The notes under the pieces are model-generated. The model worked only from the letters and a program-made list of their open reading frames with translations. It searched no databases and had not been told where the DNA came from. Of a stretch of DNA of 28,890 nt, positions 21,733 to 28,890 are shown one piece after another (positions within the stretch are counted from its first letter, which is position 1; each line of letters begins with the position of its first letter). The position numbers and the translations under genes are program-made. Origin of the DNA: Bacteriovoracaceae bacterium UBA2428 (GTDB lineage Bacteria; Bdellovibrionota; UBA2428); NCBI GenBank assembly GCA_002343545.1, contig DDRA01000158.1, forward strand, positions 715 to 29,604, read 5' to 3'.

Positions 21733-21847
21733 TTCAGGCCTCCATCTTCTGCGTCGCTTGTTGGTTCGGCCTTAGGCCGAACGGTCGACTCGAGTATCGA
21801 CAGACACTTCGCTCCTTCGGGCCTTGCAGCTAGAGGCCTCAAATGAG
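21728..21847 (-). promoter_or_regulatory. Folded pgk-tpiA intergenic region that can mask the tpiA start
   Basis: CTCATTTCAGGCCTC (21728-21742, including the tpiA start codon) and GAGGCCTCAAATGAG (21833-21847) are inverted repeats with one mismatch in 15. Inside lie a perfect eight-bp hairpin GTTCGGCC-TTA-GGCCGAAC (21764-21782) and a weaker GTCGA/TCGAC stem from 21784. The mRNA could form a branched structure closing over the tpiA AUG and its GAGG. The same layout also fits a small element with 15-bp terminal inverted repeats. Confidence 0.55.
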
Positions 21848-21869
21848 TTTGGGGAAGTGCCGGTCAAGT

Positions 21870-23087
21870 CTAGCCGATGTCTTGTTTGAGGGACTCGATG
21901 CCCGGCATCGTGCGGCCCTCGATCATCTCGAGGCTCGCGCCGCCGCCCGTGGAGATGTGCGTGAAGCCGCTCTCGAGGCCGGCCTGGTTGATGGCCGCGA
22001 CGGAATCGCCGCCGCCGCAGATCTTGACCTTGGCCGGGTTCGCCGCGATGGCCTTCGCGAGGAAGGTCGTGCCTTCGTCGAAAGGCGGCTTCTCAAAGAC
22101 ACCCATCGGGCCGTTCCAGAAGATGGCCGCCGCGCCTTCGAGTTCCTTGGCGAAGAGCGCACGGGTACGCGGGCCGATGTCGAGGCCCATGCGGCCGTCG
22201 GGGATGTGCGCGTTCTCCGTCGCCTGGGCGGGGCCCGGGTGATCGAAGGTCAATCCCGTCATGTGGTCCATCGGGAGGATGATCTTGCAGTCCGCCGTCT
22301 TGGCGCGCTCGAGGATGCGACCGGCGAGGCCGACCATCTCGGTCTCGACGCGCGAGGTGCCCGTCTTGCATTGGAGGGCGCGCAGGAAGGTGTAGGCCAT
22401 CGCGCCACCGACCAGCACCTTGGAACTCTTCACGAGCAAGGCTTCGATGACCTTGGCCTTGTCGCTGACCTTGGCCCCGCCGAGGATCGCGACGAGCGGG
22501 CGGGGCGGGTTGTGGATGAGCGTGCCGAGGGCCGCGATCTCCTTTTCGAGCAGGAGCCCGGCCGCGCGGGCCTTCACCAAGCTCGGCAGTCCGGCCGTGC
22601 TCGCGTGGGCGCGGTGGCAGGTGCCGAAGGCGTCGTTCACGTAGGCGTCGCAGAGTTGCGAGAGCTTGAACGCGAAGTCGTGCTCGTTCTTCTCTTCGGC
22701 TTCGTGGAAGCGCAGGTTCTCGAGCACGAGGACTTGGCCCGGGCGCAGGTCGCGCGACTGACGGTGGATGCCGTCGCCGATGCAGTTATCCGCGAAGATG
22801 ACGTCCGTGCCGAGCAGCTCGCCGAGGCGGGCCGCGACGGGTTCGAGCGTGTACTTCTCGTCGCGCTTGCCCTTGGGACGGCCCAGGTGCGAAGCGCAGA
22901 TGACGCGCGCGCCCTTGGCGATCAAGGCTTGGATCGTCGGCAGGCTCGCGCGGATGCGCGTGTCGTCCGAGACTTTGCCGTCGTCGGTGAGCGGGACGTT
23001 GAAGTCCACGCGTACGAAGACGCGCTTGTTCGAAACCTCGAGCTGGTCGAGACGAAGGATACGTTCGGAACCCGGGTAGTCTTTCAT
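21870..23087 (-). CDS. pgk: Phosphoglycerate kinase
   Basis: This cytoplasmic enzyme transfers phosphate from 1,3-bisphosphoglycerate to ADP. It has 405 residues, the usual length. Conserved elements are VFVRVDFNVPL (about 23-33), SHLGRPKG, ENLRFHEAEE, the hinge-region VAILGGAKVSDK, the nucleotide-site IFWNGPMGVFE and GGGDSVAAINQAG, and the C-terminal STGGGASLEMIEG. The ATG at 23087 has GGAGGAG seven bases upstream. It starts 13 bases after the gap stop, so the two genes are one transcript. The 137-base gap to tpiA is structured. Confidence 0.98.
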   Translation of the reverse strand: MKDYPGSERILRLDQLEVSNKRVFVRVDFNVPLTDDGKVSDDTRIRASLPTIQALIAKGARVICASHLGRPKGKRDEKYTLEPVAARLGELLGTDVIFADNCIGDGIHRQSRDLRPGQVLVLENLRFHEAEEKNEHDFAFKLSQLCDAYVNDAFGTCHRAHASTAGLPSLVKARAAGLLLEKEIAALGTLIHNPPRPLVAILGGAKVSDKAKVIEALLVKSSKVLVGGAMAYTFLRALQCKTGTSRVETEMVGLAGRILERAKTADCKIILPMDHMTGLTFDHPGPAQATENAHIPDGRMGLDIGPRTRALFAKELEGAAAIFWNGPMGVFEKPPFDEGTTFLAKAIAANPAKVKICGGGDSVAAINQAGLESGFTHISTGGGASLEMIEGRTMPGIESLKQDIG

Positions 23088-23100
23088 GCCGGGCTCCTCC

Positions 23101-24126
23101 TTAACCGCACATGAGGGCGGCGAGGTCGAGCATGCGCGTGCTGAAGCCGGCTTCGTTGTCGTACCAAGCGCAGACCTTGACCATGTTGCCGGACTTGTTC
23201 GCGCCGCCGATGACGTTCGTCAACGCCGAGTCGATGATCGAGCTCTTCGTCGAGCCGATGAAGTCCGAGCTCACGAGGGGCTCATCGCACATCTCAAGAA
23301 TGCCTTTGAGCGGGCCGTTCGCGGCTTCGCGGAGGGCGTTGTTAACTTCCTCGGCCGTGACGGGGCGCGAGAGGGTCGCGACGAGGTCCGTCAGCGAGAC
23401 GTCGACGGTCGGCACGCGCACGGAGTAGCCGTCGAGTTTGCCTTTGAGGGCCGGGATGACTTCGCCCACCGAGCGCGCGGCGCCCGTGGTCGTGGGGATC
23501 ATGTTGACGGCGGCGGAGCGGGCGCGGCGGCGATCCTTGTGGCTGTTGTCGAGAAGGCGCTGATCCGTCGTGTAGGCATGGATCGTCGTCATGAGGCCGT
23601 GCTCGATGCCGAACTTTTCGTGGAGCACGTGCGCGAGGGGCGCGAGGCAGTTCGTCGTGCACGAGGCATTCGACACGATGTGGTCCTTCGCGTGGTCGTA
23701 GCTCTTGTGGTTGACGCCCATGACGATGGTCTTGTCGACGCCCTTGCCGGGGGCCGATACGATGACCTTTTTGGCGCCCGCCTTGAGGTGCGCGCCCGCG
23801 GTTTCCTTGTCCGTGAAGCGGCCCGTGCACTCGAGCACGATGTCCACGCCGAGCGAAGACCAGGGGAGTTCGGCCGGGTCGGCCGAGCGGGTCACGACGA
23901 TGCGCTGGCCGTCGATCGTGAGGGCTTCGTCGTCCGTCTTGATCTCGTACGGGAAGCGGCCGTGCGTCGAGTCGTGACGCAGCATGAAGGCGAGATCGTC
24001 GGGCGTAGACTTCAACTCGTTGAAGGCGACGATCTGGAATTTCTTACGGAATTCCGGATTCTGGAAGTACTGGCGGGTGATAATGCGGCCAATGCGGCCG
24101 AAACCGTTAATCGCGATCTTTTTCAT
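23101..24126 (-). CDS. gap: Glyceraldehyde-3-phosphate dehydrogenase, type I
   Basis: This glycolytic enzyme oxidises and phosphorylates glyceraldehyde 3-phosphate with NAD(P). It has 341 residues with the N-terminal dinucleotide site INGFGRIGR, the catalytic-cysteine motif SNASCTTNCLAP (Cys156), HAYTTDQRLLD, RRRARSAAVNMIPTTTGAA, and the C-terminal WYDNEAGFSTRMLDL. The length is normal. It is the first enzyme of the gap-pgk-tpiA cluster. A hairpin (24130-24159) ends four bases before the ATG. The upstream exported-protein gene is only 60 bases away on the same strand, so a shared transcript is possible. Confidence 0.98.
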   Translation of the reverse strand: MKKIAINGFGRIGRIITRQYFQNPEFRKKFQIVAFNELKSTPDDLAFMLRHDSTHGRFPYEIKTDDEALTIDGQRIVVTRSADPAELPWSSLGVDIVLECTGRFTDKETAGAHLKAGAKKVIVSAPGKGVDKTIVMGVNHKSYDHAKDHIVSNASCTTNCLAPLAHVLHEKFGIEHGLMTTIHAYTTDQRLLDNSHKDRRRARSAAVNMIPTTTGAARSVGEVIPALKGKLDGYSVRVPTVDVSLTDLVATLSRPVTAEEVNNALREAANGPLKGILEMCDEPLVSSDFIGSTKSSIIDSALTNVIGGANKSGNMVKVCAWYDNEAGFSTRMLDLAALMCG

Positions 24127-24129
24127 GCG

Positions 24130-24159
24130 ACCCCGAAGCTCGTCGAGGCCGGTCGGGGT
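24130..24159 (-). promoter_or_regulatory. Hairpin in the gap leader
   Basis: ACCCCGA and TCGGGGT form a perfect seven-bp inverted repeat three bases upstream of the gap ATG, and the G-run that could act as ribosome binding site is in the stem. It could tune gap translation, or end the upstream transcript, although no T-run follows. Confidence 0.35.
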
Positions 24160-24186
24160 GTCAATCCTGGGTCGCTGGGACAGAAG

Positions 24187-25263
24187 CTATTGCTGCGACG
24201 GGACAGACGCCGGCTTCACCGCGGGCACCGCGGGGGCCTGGGCTTGGACCGGCGGCTTGATGCCGGCCGTGGAAAGATCCTGGGCGAAAGGATTCACCTT
24301 CTTTTTCTGGGCGAACTTGTTGGCGTTTCCGCGCAGGAACTCGAGGCGCGCCAGGAAGAATCCGCGGGTATTGTTCGGGCTTCCCTGGTTCCGGCGGGTC
24401 GCCCGCTGCCAGATCGAAAGCTCTTTCTCGCTGTTCTTGTCGAAGAGCTGGAGGCCGTTCGTCGCGTAGGCCGCGCCGAGTCCGCTCTTGTCGGCCGGAC
24501 CGGGTTTCGTCGCGGCGAGGCTGCCGCCGCCCGTGCCGTCGTCTTGGTAGGCTTCCGCGCCGCCGCCGCCGTGGGCCGCGTCGCCGCCGCCGTCTTTCTG
24601 GGCGATCTTCTTGTCCGGATCGAGGGAACCCTCGAAGGCGGCGTTCATGGCGTTGTAGCTCGCGAGCGCGTCGGTGAGCTGCTGCTTGATGTCGTCCTTG
24701 TCGAGACCGTCGCCCACGCGCGAGGCCGGGTCGTTGATCTTGTCGAGGCCGTCTTGGAGATCCTTACCGAACTTGTCCCATTTGTCTTTCGAGCAGATCG
24801 GGCTGTCGTCGGGACCCCCGGTGCATCCGCATGCCGAGGGGGTCGAGCAAAGGCTGTCGGTCGGGGCGCCGGTTTTCGTGATCGTATTCTCTCCCTTGGC
24901 CGAGCAGTCGCCGGCGGAGTTCATGGCGTCCGCGCCCACGCGCCCGCTCTCGCTCGTCGTGTTGACGAGCATGGGAAGGGCGCCGTTGACCGCGGTGAAC
25001 GCGATGAACATCGTCGTGTTCGAGGGGCAGGCGGCGGGCACGGGGTACTGGCTGCAGGCGACCATCATGGCGATCATGAGGGCCGCGCTACCGGCGGCCA
25101 GTCCGGCCGCGAGTCCGGCGCCTTTGCCGGCTTCGTCGGCGGCGTCCTGGGCGGCGATGTTACAGCCGGCGCCTTGGGCCCGGGCGAGATCCGCCGTGAC
25201 GATTCCGCCCACGAGGGTCACGCTCAAGACGGCCTTCGATAGGGTGCCGCGCCAATGTCGCAT
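24187..25263 (-). CDS. Exported low-complexity protein of unknown function
   Basis: This 358-residue protein is not assigned to a family. A signal peptide (MRHWRGTLSKAVLSVTLVGG and on to ADLARA, cleavage near 29) is followed by a hydrophobic segment, AAGLAAGSAALMIAMMVAC, and a second weaker one, TTMFIAFTAVNGALPMLV. A cysteine-rich stretch comes next (SLCSTPSACGCTGGPDDSPIC), then an Asp/Lys-rich helical part, a glycine-rich linker (DGGGDAAHGGGGAEAY) and a Pro/Ala/Val tail ending VPSQQ. A periplasmic or membrane-tethered protein is likely. The ATG at 25263 has AAGG five bases upstream. It lies 96 bases downstream of the barrel gene and 60 bases upstream of gap. Confidence 0.7.
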   Translation of the reverse strand: MRHWRGTLSKAVLSVTLVGGIVTADLARAQGAGCNIAAQDAADEAGKGAGLAAGLAAGSAALMIAMMVACSQYPVPAACPSNTTMFIAFTAVNGALPMLVNTTSESGRVGADAMNSAGDCSAKGENTITKTGAPTDSLCSTPSACGCTGGPDDSPICSKDKWDKFGKDLQDGLDKINDPASRVGDGLDKDDIKQQLTDALASYNAMNAAFEGSLDPDKKIAQKDGGGDAAHGGGGAEAYQDDGTGGGSLAATKPGPADKSGLGAAYATNGLQLFDKNSEKELSIWQRATRRNQGSPNNTRGFFLARLEFLRGNANKFAQKKKVNPFAQDLSTAGIKPPVQAQAPAVPAVKPASVPSQQ

Positions 25264-25359
25264 AGGGGCCTTGCCTCCAACCCCTAGTGTCGCCGAAGCC
25301 CGGGTGCGGGCCGAGTGAAGATTCGCTTCGCCTTTCGTGAAGGGCGCGTGAAGCCCCGC

Positions 25360-26109
25360 TCAGAACGTGAGGCGCAGCGTGGCTTCCAGCAAGAGGCCGC
25401 CGAAATCCGCCGGGACGGCGCCGCCGTCGAGGAAGTTTCGGAGCGCGCCGGCGCTCCGGGTGCCGCCCAGGAAGTCCGTCGCCTGGCCGAGCGACCACGT
25501 GCCGGGCAGCCCGAACTGGTAGAGGGAAGAGATCTCGAGGGCCCAAAGGTCGCCGAGCCAGATTTGCACGAGGGGGCCCACGCCGACGAGCTTGGCCGTC
25601 GCGCTGAGGTCCGCGATCTGCGTGCCGCCCGTATCGGGGCGAAAGCGAAGGTTCAGCTTCTCCAGGACGAGTTCGGCGCTCGCGGCGAAGCCGACGCGCA
25701 CGCCCGCGGTGGCGAGGGGAAAGTAGCTCGTCTGGAAGCCCGCGCCGTAGCTCCGGTAGGCCGCTTCGCCGCTCCCGCCGGGCGAAACGCTCGTCCAAGT
25801 CGAGGCGGCGTTCAGGACGATGCGTCCGTAAGCCTGGAACTCGATCCGCGTGAGGTTCCAGAAGAAGCCGGCCTTCCCGGGAATACGGAAGGGTTGGGTG
25901 CTGCCGCTCAGGCCCGCGTCGGGGCCGATCCAGGCCGGCAGGGGATCGTAGCGGTTCTCGTGGACGAAGACGGGAACGATGGCGCCGCCGCCCAGAAAGA
26001 ATCCGCTCTGATCGGGGGCGAAGCCCCGCGGCGTCGCGGCGGGGGTCGTCGTCGCCGCGAGGGCGAGGGCGGCTCCGAGGCCGCGCCAAAGCAGGGGGCG
26101 AGAATTCAC
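25360..26109 (-). CDS. Probable outer-membrane beta-barrel protein
   Basis: This 249-residue protein has a signal-like N-terminus (MNSRPLLWRGLGAALALAAT, with an AxA site near 25). After that come alternating hydrophobic/polar strands rich in Gly, Tyr, Phe and Trp (RIEFQAYGRIVLNAAST, AGVRVGFAASAELVLEKL, LLLEATLRLTF). The last residue is phenylalanine, the usual C-terminal signal for outer-membrane barrel assembly. No family is recognised. The start is GTG at 26109, four bases after the stop of the large gene upstream, so translation is probably coupled. A surface role tied to that large protein is inference. Confidence 0.65.
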   Translation of the reverse strand: MNSRPLLWRGLGAALALAATTTPAATPRGFAPDQSGFFLGGGAIVPVFVHENRYDPLPAWIGPDAGLSGSTQPFRIPGKAGFFWNLTRIEFQAYGRIVLNAASTWTSVSPGGSGEAAYRSYGAGFQTSYFPLATAGVRVGFAASAELVLEKLNLRFRPDTGGTQIADLSATAKLVGVGPLVQIWLGDLWALEISSLYQFGLPGTWSLGQATDFLGGTRSAGALRNFLDGGAVPADFGGLLLEATLRLTF

Positions 26110-26113
26110 CCCT

Positions 26114-28890
26114 TTATCTTAGCGCGGTCTCCGTCGACGTCGGCGTGTGGCTTTTGGCGGCGCGGGGTCGGACGAGGCGGGACCACTCCAAGAGGCGGCG
26201 GGCCGCGCCGGAGCGCAACCAGAGTTCGAGACGGGGACGGCCCGCGGCGGAAAGGGTTTGGGACAGGAGCTTGACGCTCGGCGCGTGGCGCGCGCGCGCG
26301 TCGAGGACTTCGAGGGCGGGGCGAAGGATCTCGGCCTCGGGGATGCGGGCGCCGAGGGCGGCGAATTCCGAGAGCGCCTGGCGGGGGCTCGGGAGCGGCA
26401 ACAGGATCTTGGCGAAGCCCTCGCTCAACCAGGCGACCCCGCGCGAATGCCCGGCTTCGAGGAGTTCGACGAGCGGGCGCGCGATCCCGACGAAGGCGCG
26501 GCCGTCCGTGTTCATCTGCTCCAACGCCCAGTCGCGTTCGTCGTTCGCGTCGAAGCGCTTGGCGGCCGTGCGCGCGACTTCGCCGAGGGCCGTCTCGAGC
26601 GAAGCGTTCGCGAGTCGCAGCGCCCGCGTCGGATCGCGCAGCGCGGGGATCGCCTGCAGGAGGCGGGCGCCGATGCGGAAAAATCCGAGGCCATGGAGCG
26701 CACCGAGGAGTTCCCGTCGCGCCCCGAGGCTCGCGCCGGGTGAGAGATCGCGGAGCGTGCTGAGCAGGGCGTGCAGCTCGCGCGCCTCCGCTTCCGGCCA
26801 CGTGGCGAGCAGGGCCTCGGCGTTCTCGAGGCGTCGCGCGAAATCGCGGCGGGGCGAGAGGCGCAGCAGCCAGCGCGCCGCCGAAAGGCGTTTGCGCGAG
26901 GACTTCAGCCACTGGACGATCTCTTCCTCGCGCTGGGCTTCGAGCAAACGTTCCGTCTCGCCGTCGACCGCCCGGCGAAGGATGTCGGGATCGCCCGGCT
27001 CGGCGCGGAGCTCCCAAAGGAGGGCGTCGAGGATCTCGAAGCGGCTGGCGCCTTGGAGTCGGAGCTCGCGTCCGTCGACGTCCTTGAGCGTGACTTGCGA
27101 TTCGGGACGAAGCGCCGCGAGGGAGCGAAAGCGACCCCAGTGCTCGCGCGCGGCCGGGCCCGATGACCAGCGCGCGAGGCGTCGCGGCCAGTCCGCGCGG
27201 AAGTCCCGCCAGGCGTCGCCCGCGAAATCCGCGCCGGCGACGCGCTTCGGCCAGCCCAGGCGTTTGGCCATCGCCTCCGAGCGTGCGGAAATTTCGGGCG
27301 GCGCGCGCAGGAGCGGCAGCAGGGCCTCGAAGTCCGCCGTCGGCAACGACGATGCCCGCGCGACCCAGAGCAGGGCGCGCTCGATCTGTTCGGGCGTTCG
27401 GAAGGCCGCGCTCAATTGGGGGCCGAGGGTCGGCAGCGGGGCGCTCGGGCTTTCCTGCAGCCAGCCTTCGAAGCGCGGGGCGAAGGCGAACCAGGGATCG
27501 TCGGATCCGAAGTCCCGGAAGACCTGGGCGATCTCGGCGCGAGTGAAAACCGCTTGGTCGAAGGGAAGCCCCTCTTCGCTGCGCGCGAGGCAGGCCAGGA
27601 CTTCGAGTCCGCCGTCGCCGTCCGCGGCTTGCACGAAGCAGGCCGAGCCGGGGGCCGGCCGGAGCGTCGCGTGCGTGGGCGCTTCGACGTTCGAGGTGGG
27701 GCGCCAGGTGAGCGGGACGGCTTCGCGCTTGAGCGCGCCCCATTCGCGGAAAGTCCGCGCGAGGTCGCGCAGGCGGCCGCGTTCGAGGTTCCGTCCGAAG
27801 TCGCGCAGAGGGGCCTCGCCGACCTTGTCGAAGATCTTGCCCCACTCCTCGAGAAAATCGGCGCGGCCCTGGCGTCGCACGAAGCGATCGAAGGGCGCGA
27901 GATCCTCGGCTTCGAGCAGCTCGATCGCGCGCAGGAAGAAATCGGTCTGATCGGTCGGCGACCGCAGGAGCTCAAAGAGGGAGCTGACGAGTTCGGGATT
28001 CGCGTCGATGCGGCGACCGATCGCGCGGAGCAGCCCCGAGTCGGAGAGCATGCGCAGCCATGAGAGCTCGCCGCTGGGATCGATCGCGAGGGCCTTCGAC
28101 GAAGAGTGGAGGAGGAAGTCCCCGAGGTCCTCGATGAGACCCGGGATCTCGGTGATGACGGCCGCCGCGGCGAAGTCCGTGAAGCGGGTGTGGATGAGAT
28201 CCAAAAGTCGGGCGACCTCGGCGGGCGGCAGCCGATCCTCGGGGGCGCAGCTGGCCACCCAGAACGCGTAGCTTTGCTCGAAGTCCCGGAAGAAAAGGTC
28301 GGGCCGATCGGGGCGCTGCGCGATGGCCCGTAGCGCGGCCGGCAGCGGCGACTCCGTTTCGGCGCCGCCCTGCCGGCAACGGAAGCTCTTGGCGAGGCGT
28401 CCGAGCACGGCCTGGGTCTGCGCGCGGGGCGCGAGGTCGTCGAGGATGGCGAGCGTGACGCGGAGGCCGCGCCGTCGCCGCGGATCGAGGAGGCTCGCCG
28501 AGCTCGAAAGAATTTCGGGGGGAAGGAGCCACTCCGGGGGTTTGAGACGAGGTTCCGCGTCGATGCGCTCGACGAGCGAGCGGAGCGAGACGAAAAGGTC
28601 GCCTTCGCCTTCGAGGAGCGCGGCGCTCAGCGCCGGAACGTGCGAAACGAGCGAGACGAAGGAGGTTTGGCGCACGAGGCGAGCGCCTTTGTCGTCACCT
28701 AGGAGCCGGCCGAGCCGAGGGGGCAAATCCTCGAGGTCGGCGAGGGCTGCTTCGCGTCGCGCGGGATCCGCTGTCCAATCCGAGATCCACGCGGTCGTCA
28801 CCGCGAGGTCGTCGTCGACGAGCGTCGTTTCGGAATCGAAGAGAAAGCACTCGACGACGGCGCGGACCTGGCGACGCGTCCACTCCGTGC
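26114..28890 (-). CDS. Very large helical protein of unknown function (5' end off window)
   Basis: At least 925 codons are open with no stop up to the right edge. A GTG at 28801 could be a start, but the frame continues upstream with protein-like sequence (AVVECFLFDSETTLVDDDLA), so the true start is probably beyond 28890. The visible part is rich in Leu, Arg, Ala and Glu, almost entirely helical by pattern, with repeated segments such as LRAIGRRIDANPELVSSLFE and LLRLSPRRDFARRLENAEAL. That suggests an alpha-solenoid or helical-repeat scaffold. I see no catalytic motif and very few cysteines. Whether it is exported cannot be judged without the N-terminus. The beta-barrel gene follows after four bases. 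Confidence 0.75.
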   Translation of the reverse strand, partial: TEWTRRQVRAVVECFLFDSETTLVDDDLAVTTAWISDWTADPARREAALADLEDLPPRLGRLLGDDKGARLVRQTSFVSLVSHVPALSAALLEGEGDLFVSLRSLVERIDAEPRLKPPEWLLPPEILSSSASLLDPRRRRGLRVTLAILDDLAPRAQTQAVLGRLAKSFRCRQGGAETESPLPAALRAIAQRPDRPDLFFRDFEQSYAFWVASCAPEDRLPPAEVARLLDLIHTRFTDFAAAAVITEIPGLIEDLGDFLLHSSSKALAIDPSGELSWLRMLSDSGLLRAIGRRIDANPELVSSLFELLRSPTDQTDFFLRAIELLEAEDLAPFDRFVRRQGRADFLEEWGKIFDKVGEAPLRDFGRNLERGRLRDLARTFREWGALKREAVPLTWRPTSNVEAPTHATLRPAPGSACFVQAADGDGGLEVLACLARSEEGLPFDQAVFTRAEIAQVFRDFGSDDPWFAFAPRFEGWLQESPSAPLPTLGPQLSAAFRTPEQIERALLWVARASSLPTADFEALLPLLRAPPEISARSEAMAKRLGWPKRVAGADFAGDAWRDFRADWPRRLARWSSGPAAREHWGRFRSLAALRPESQVTLKDVDGRELRLQGASRFEILDALLWELRAEPGDPDILRRAVDGETERLLEAQREEEIVQWLKSSRKRLSAARWLLRLSPRRDFARRLENAEALLATWPEAEARELHALLSTLRDLSPGASLGARRELLGALHGLGFFRIGARLLQAIPALRDPTRALRLANASLETALGEVARTAAKRFDANDERDWALEQMNTDGRAFVGIARPLVELLEAGHSRGVAWLSEGFAKILLPLPSPRQALSEFAALGARIPEAEILRPALEVLDARARHAPSVKLLSQTLSAAGRPRLELWLRSGAARRLLEWSRLVRPRAAKSHTPTSTETALR

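Noticed and set aside
23086..25242. 718-codon plus-strand frame
   Set aside because: It is a shadow of gap and the exported-protein gene, and has no recognisable features.

Overview
The window is GC-rich, tightly packed bacterial DNA. It most resembles an uncultured, high-GC member of the Bdellovibrionota (Bdellovibrio-like bacteria). The main pointers are two TIGR02147-family regulators, a family concentrated in Bdellovibrionota and Fibrobacterota, and an unusually high share of exported proteins of unknown function. This lineage call is inference from gene content.

Left part (1-15444). A partial glutamate dehydrogenase gene lies divergent from a YqgE/AlgH-family gene, with a small convergent ORF behind it. 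A secretome-rich block follows. It holds two separate cassettes, each a TIGR02147 regulator directly coupled to an exported protein (2186-4019 and 8635-10202). Between them are a 1147-residue exported coiled-coil protein with a run of 16 GxxxG steps and a possible Tiki/TraB/ChaN-like exported protein. On the minus strand are a lipoprotein with a gluzincin-type zinc motif, a large exported haem peroxidase of the alpha-dioxygenase/cyclooxygenase type, and an exported DnaJ-domain protein.

Middle part (about 15550-17813). This stretch is visibly more AT-rich and looks like a small accretion island on the 3' side of a tRNA-Leu(GAG) gene. It carries a BrnT/BrnA toxin-antitoxin pair flanked by imperfect direct repeats that resemble the tRNA 3' end, a cluster of four GATATC dyads, a SAM-dependent methyltransferase, and a decayed ORF6N-domain gene. 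No integrase is visible.

Right part (17814-28890), all on the minus strand. There is an ABC-2 exporter operon (ATPase plus two DUF990-type permeases). Upstream of it is a large REP-like palindrome, and beyond that the terminator of a gap-pgk-tpiA-(29-residue ORF)-secG cluster. The glycolytic cluster links lower glycolysis to a Sec translocon subunit. The pgk-tpiA gap can fold so that the tpiA start codon is paired. Beyond gap are an exported low-complexity protein, a probable outer-membrane barrel, and a very large helical protein that runs off the right edge.

The most unusual items are the tRNA-linked BrnTA island (whose toxin lacks a canonical start codon), the exported alpha-dioxygenase-like peroxidase coupled to a lipoprotein protease, the GxxxG coiled-coil protein, the duplicated regulator/secreted-protein cassettes with a paired operator, and the tpiA leader fold.
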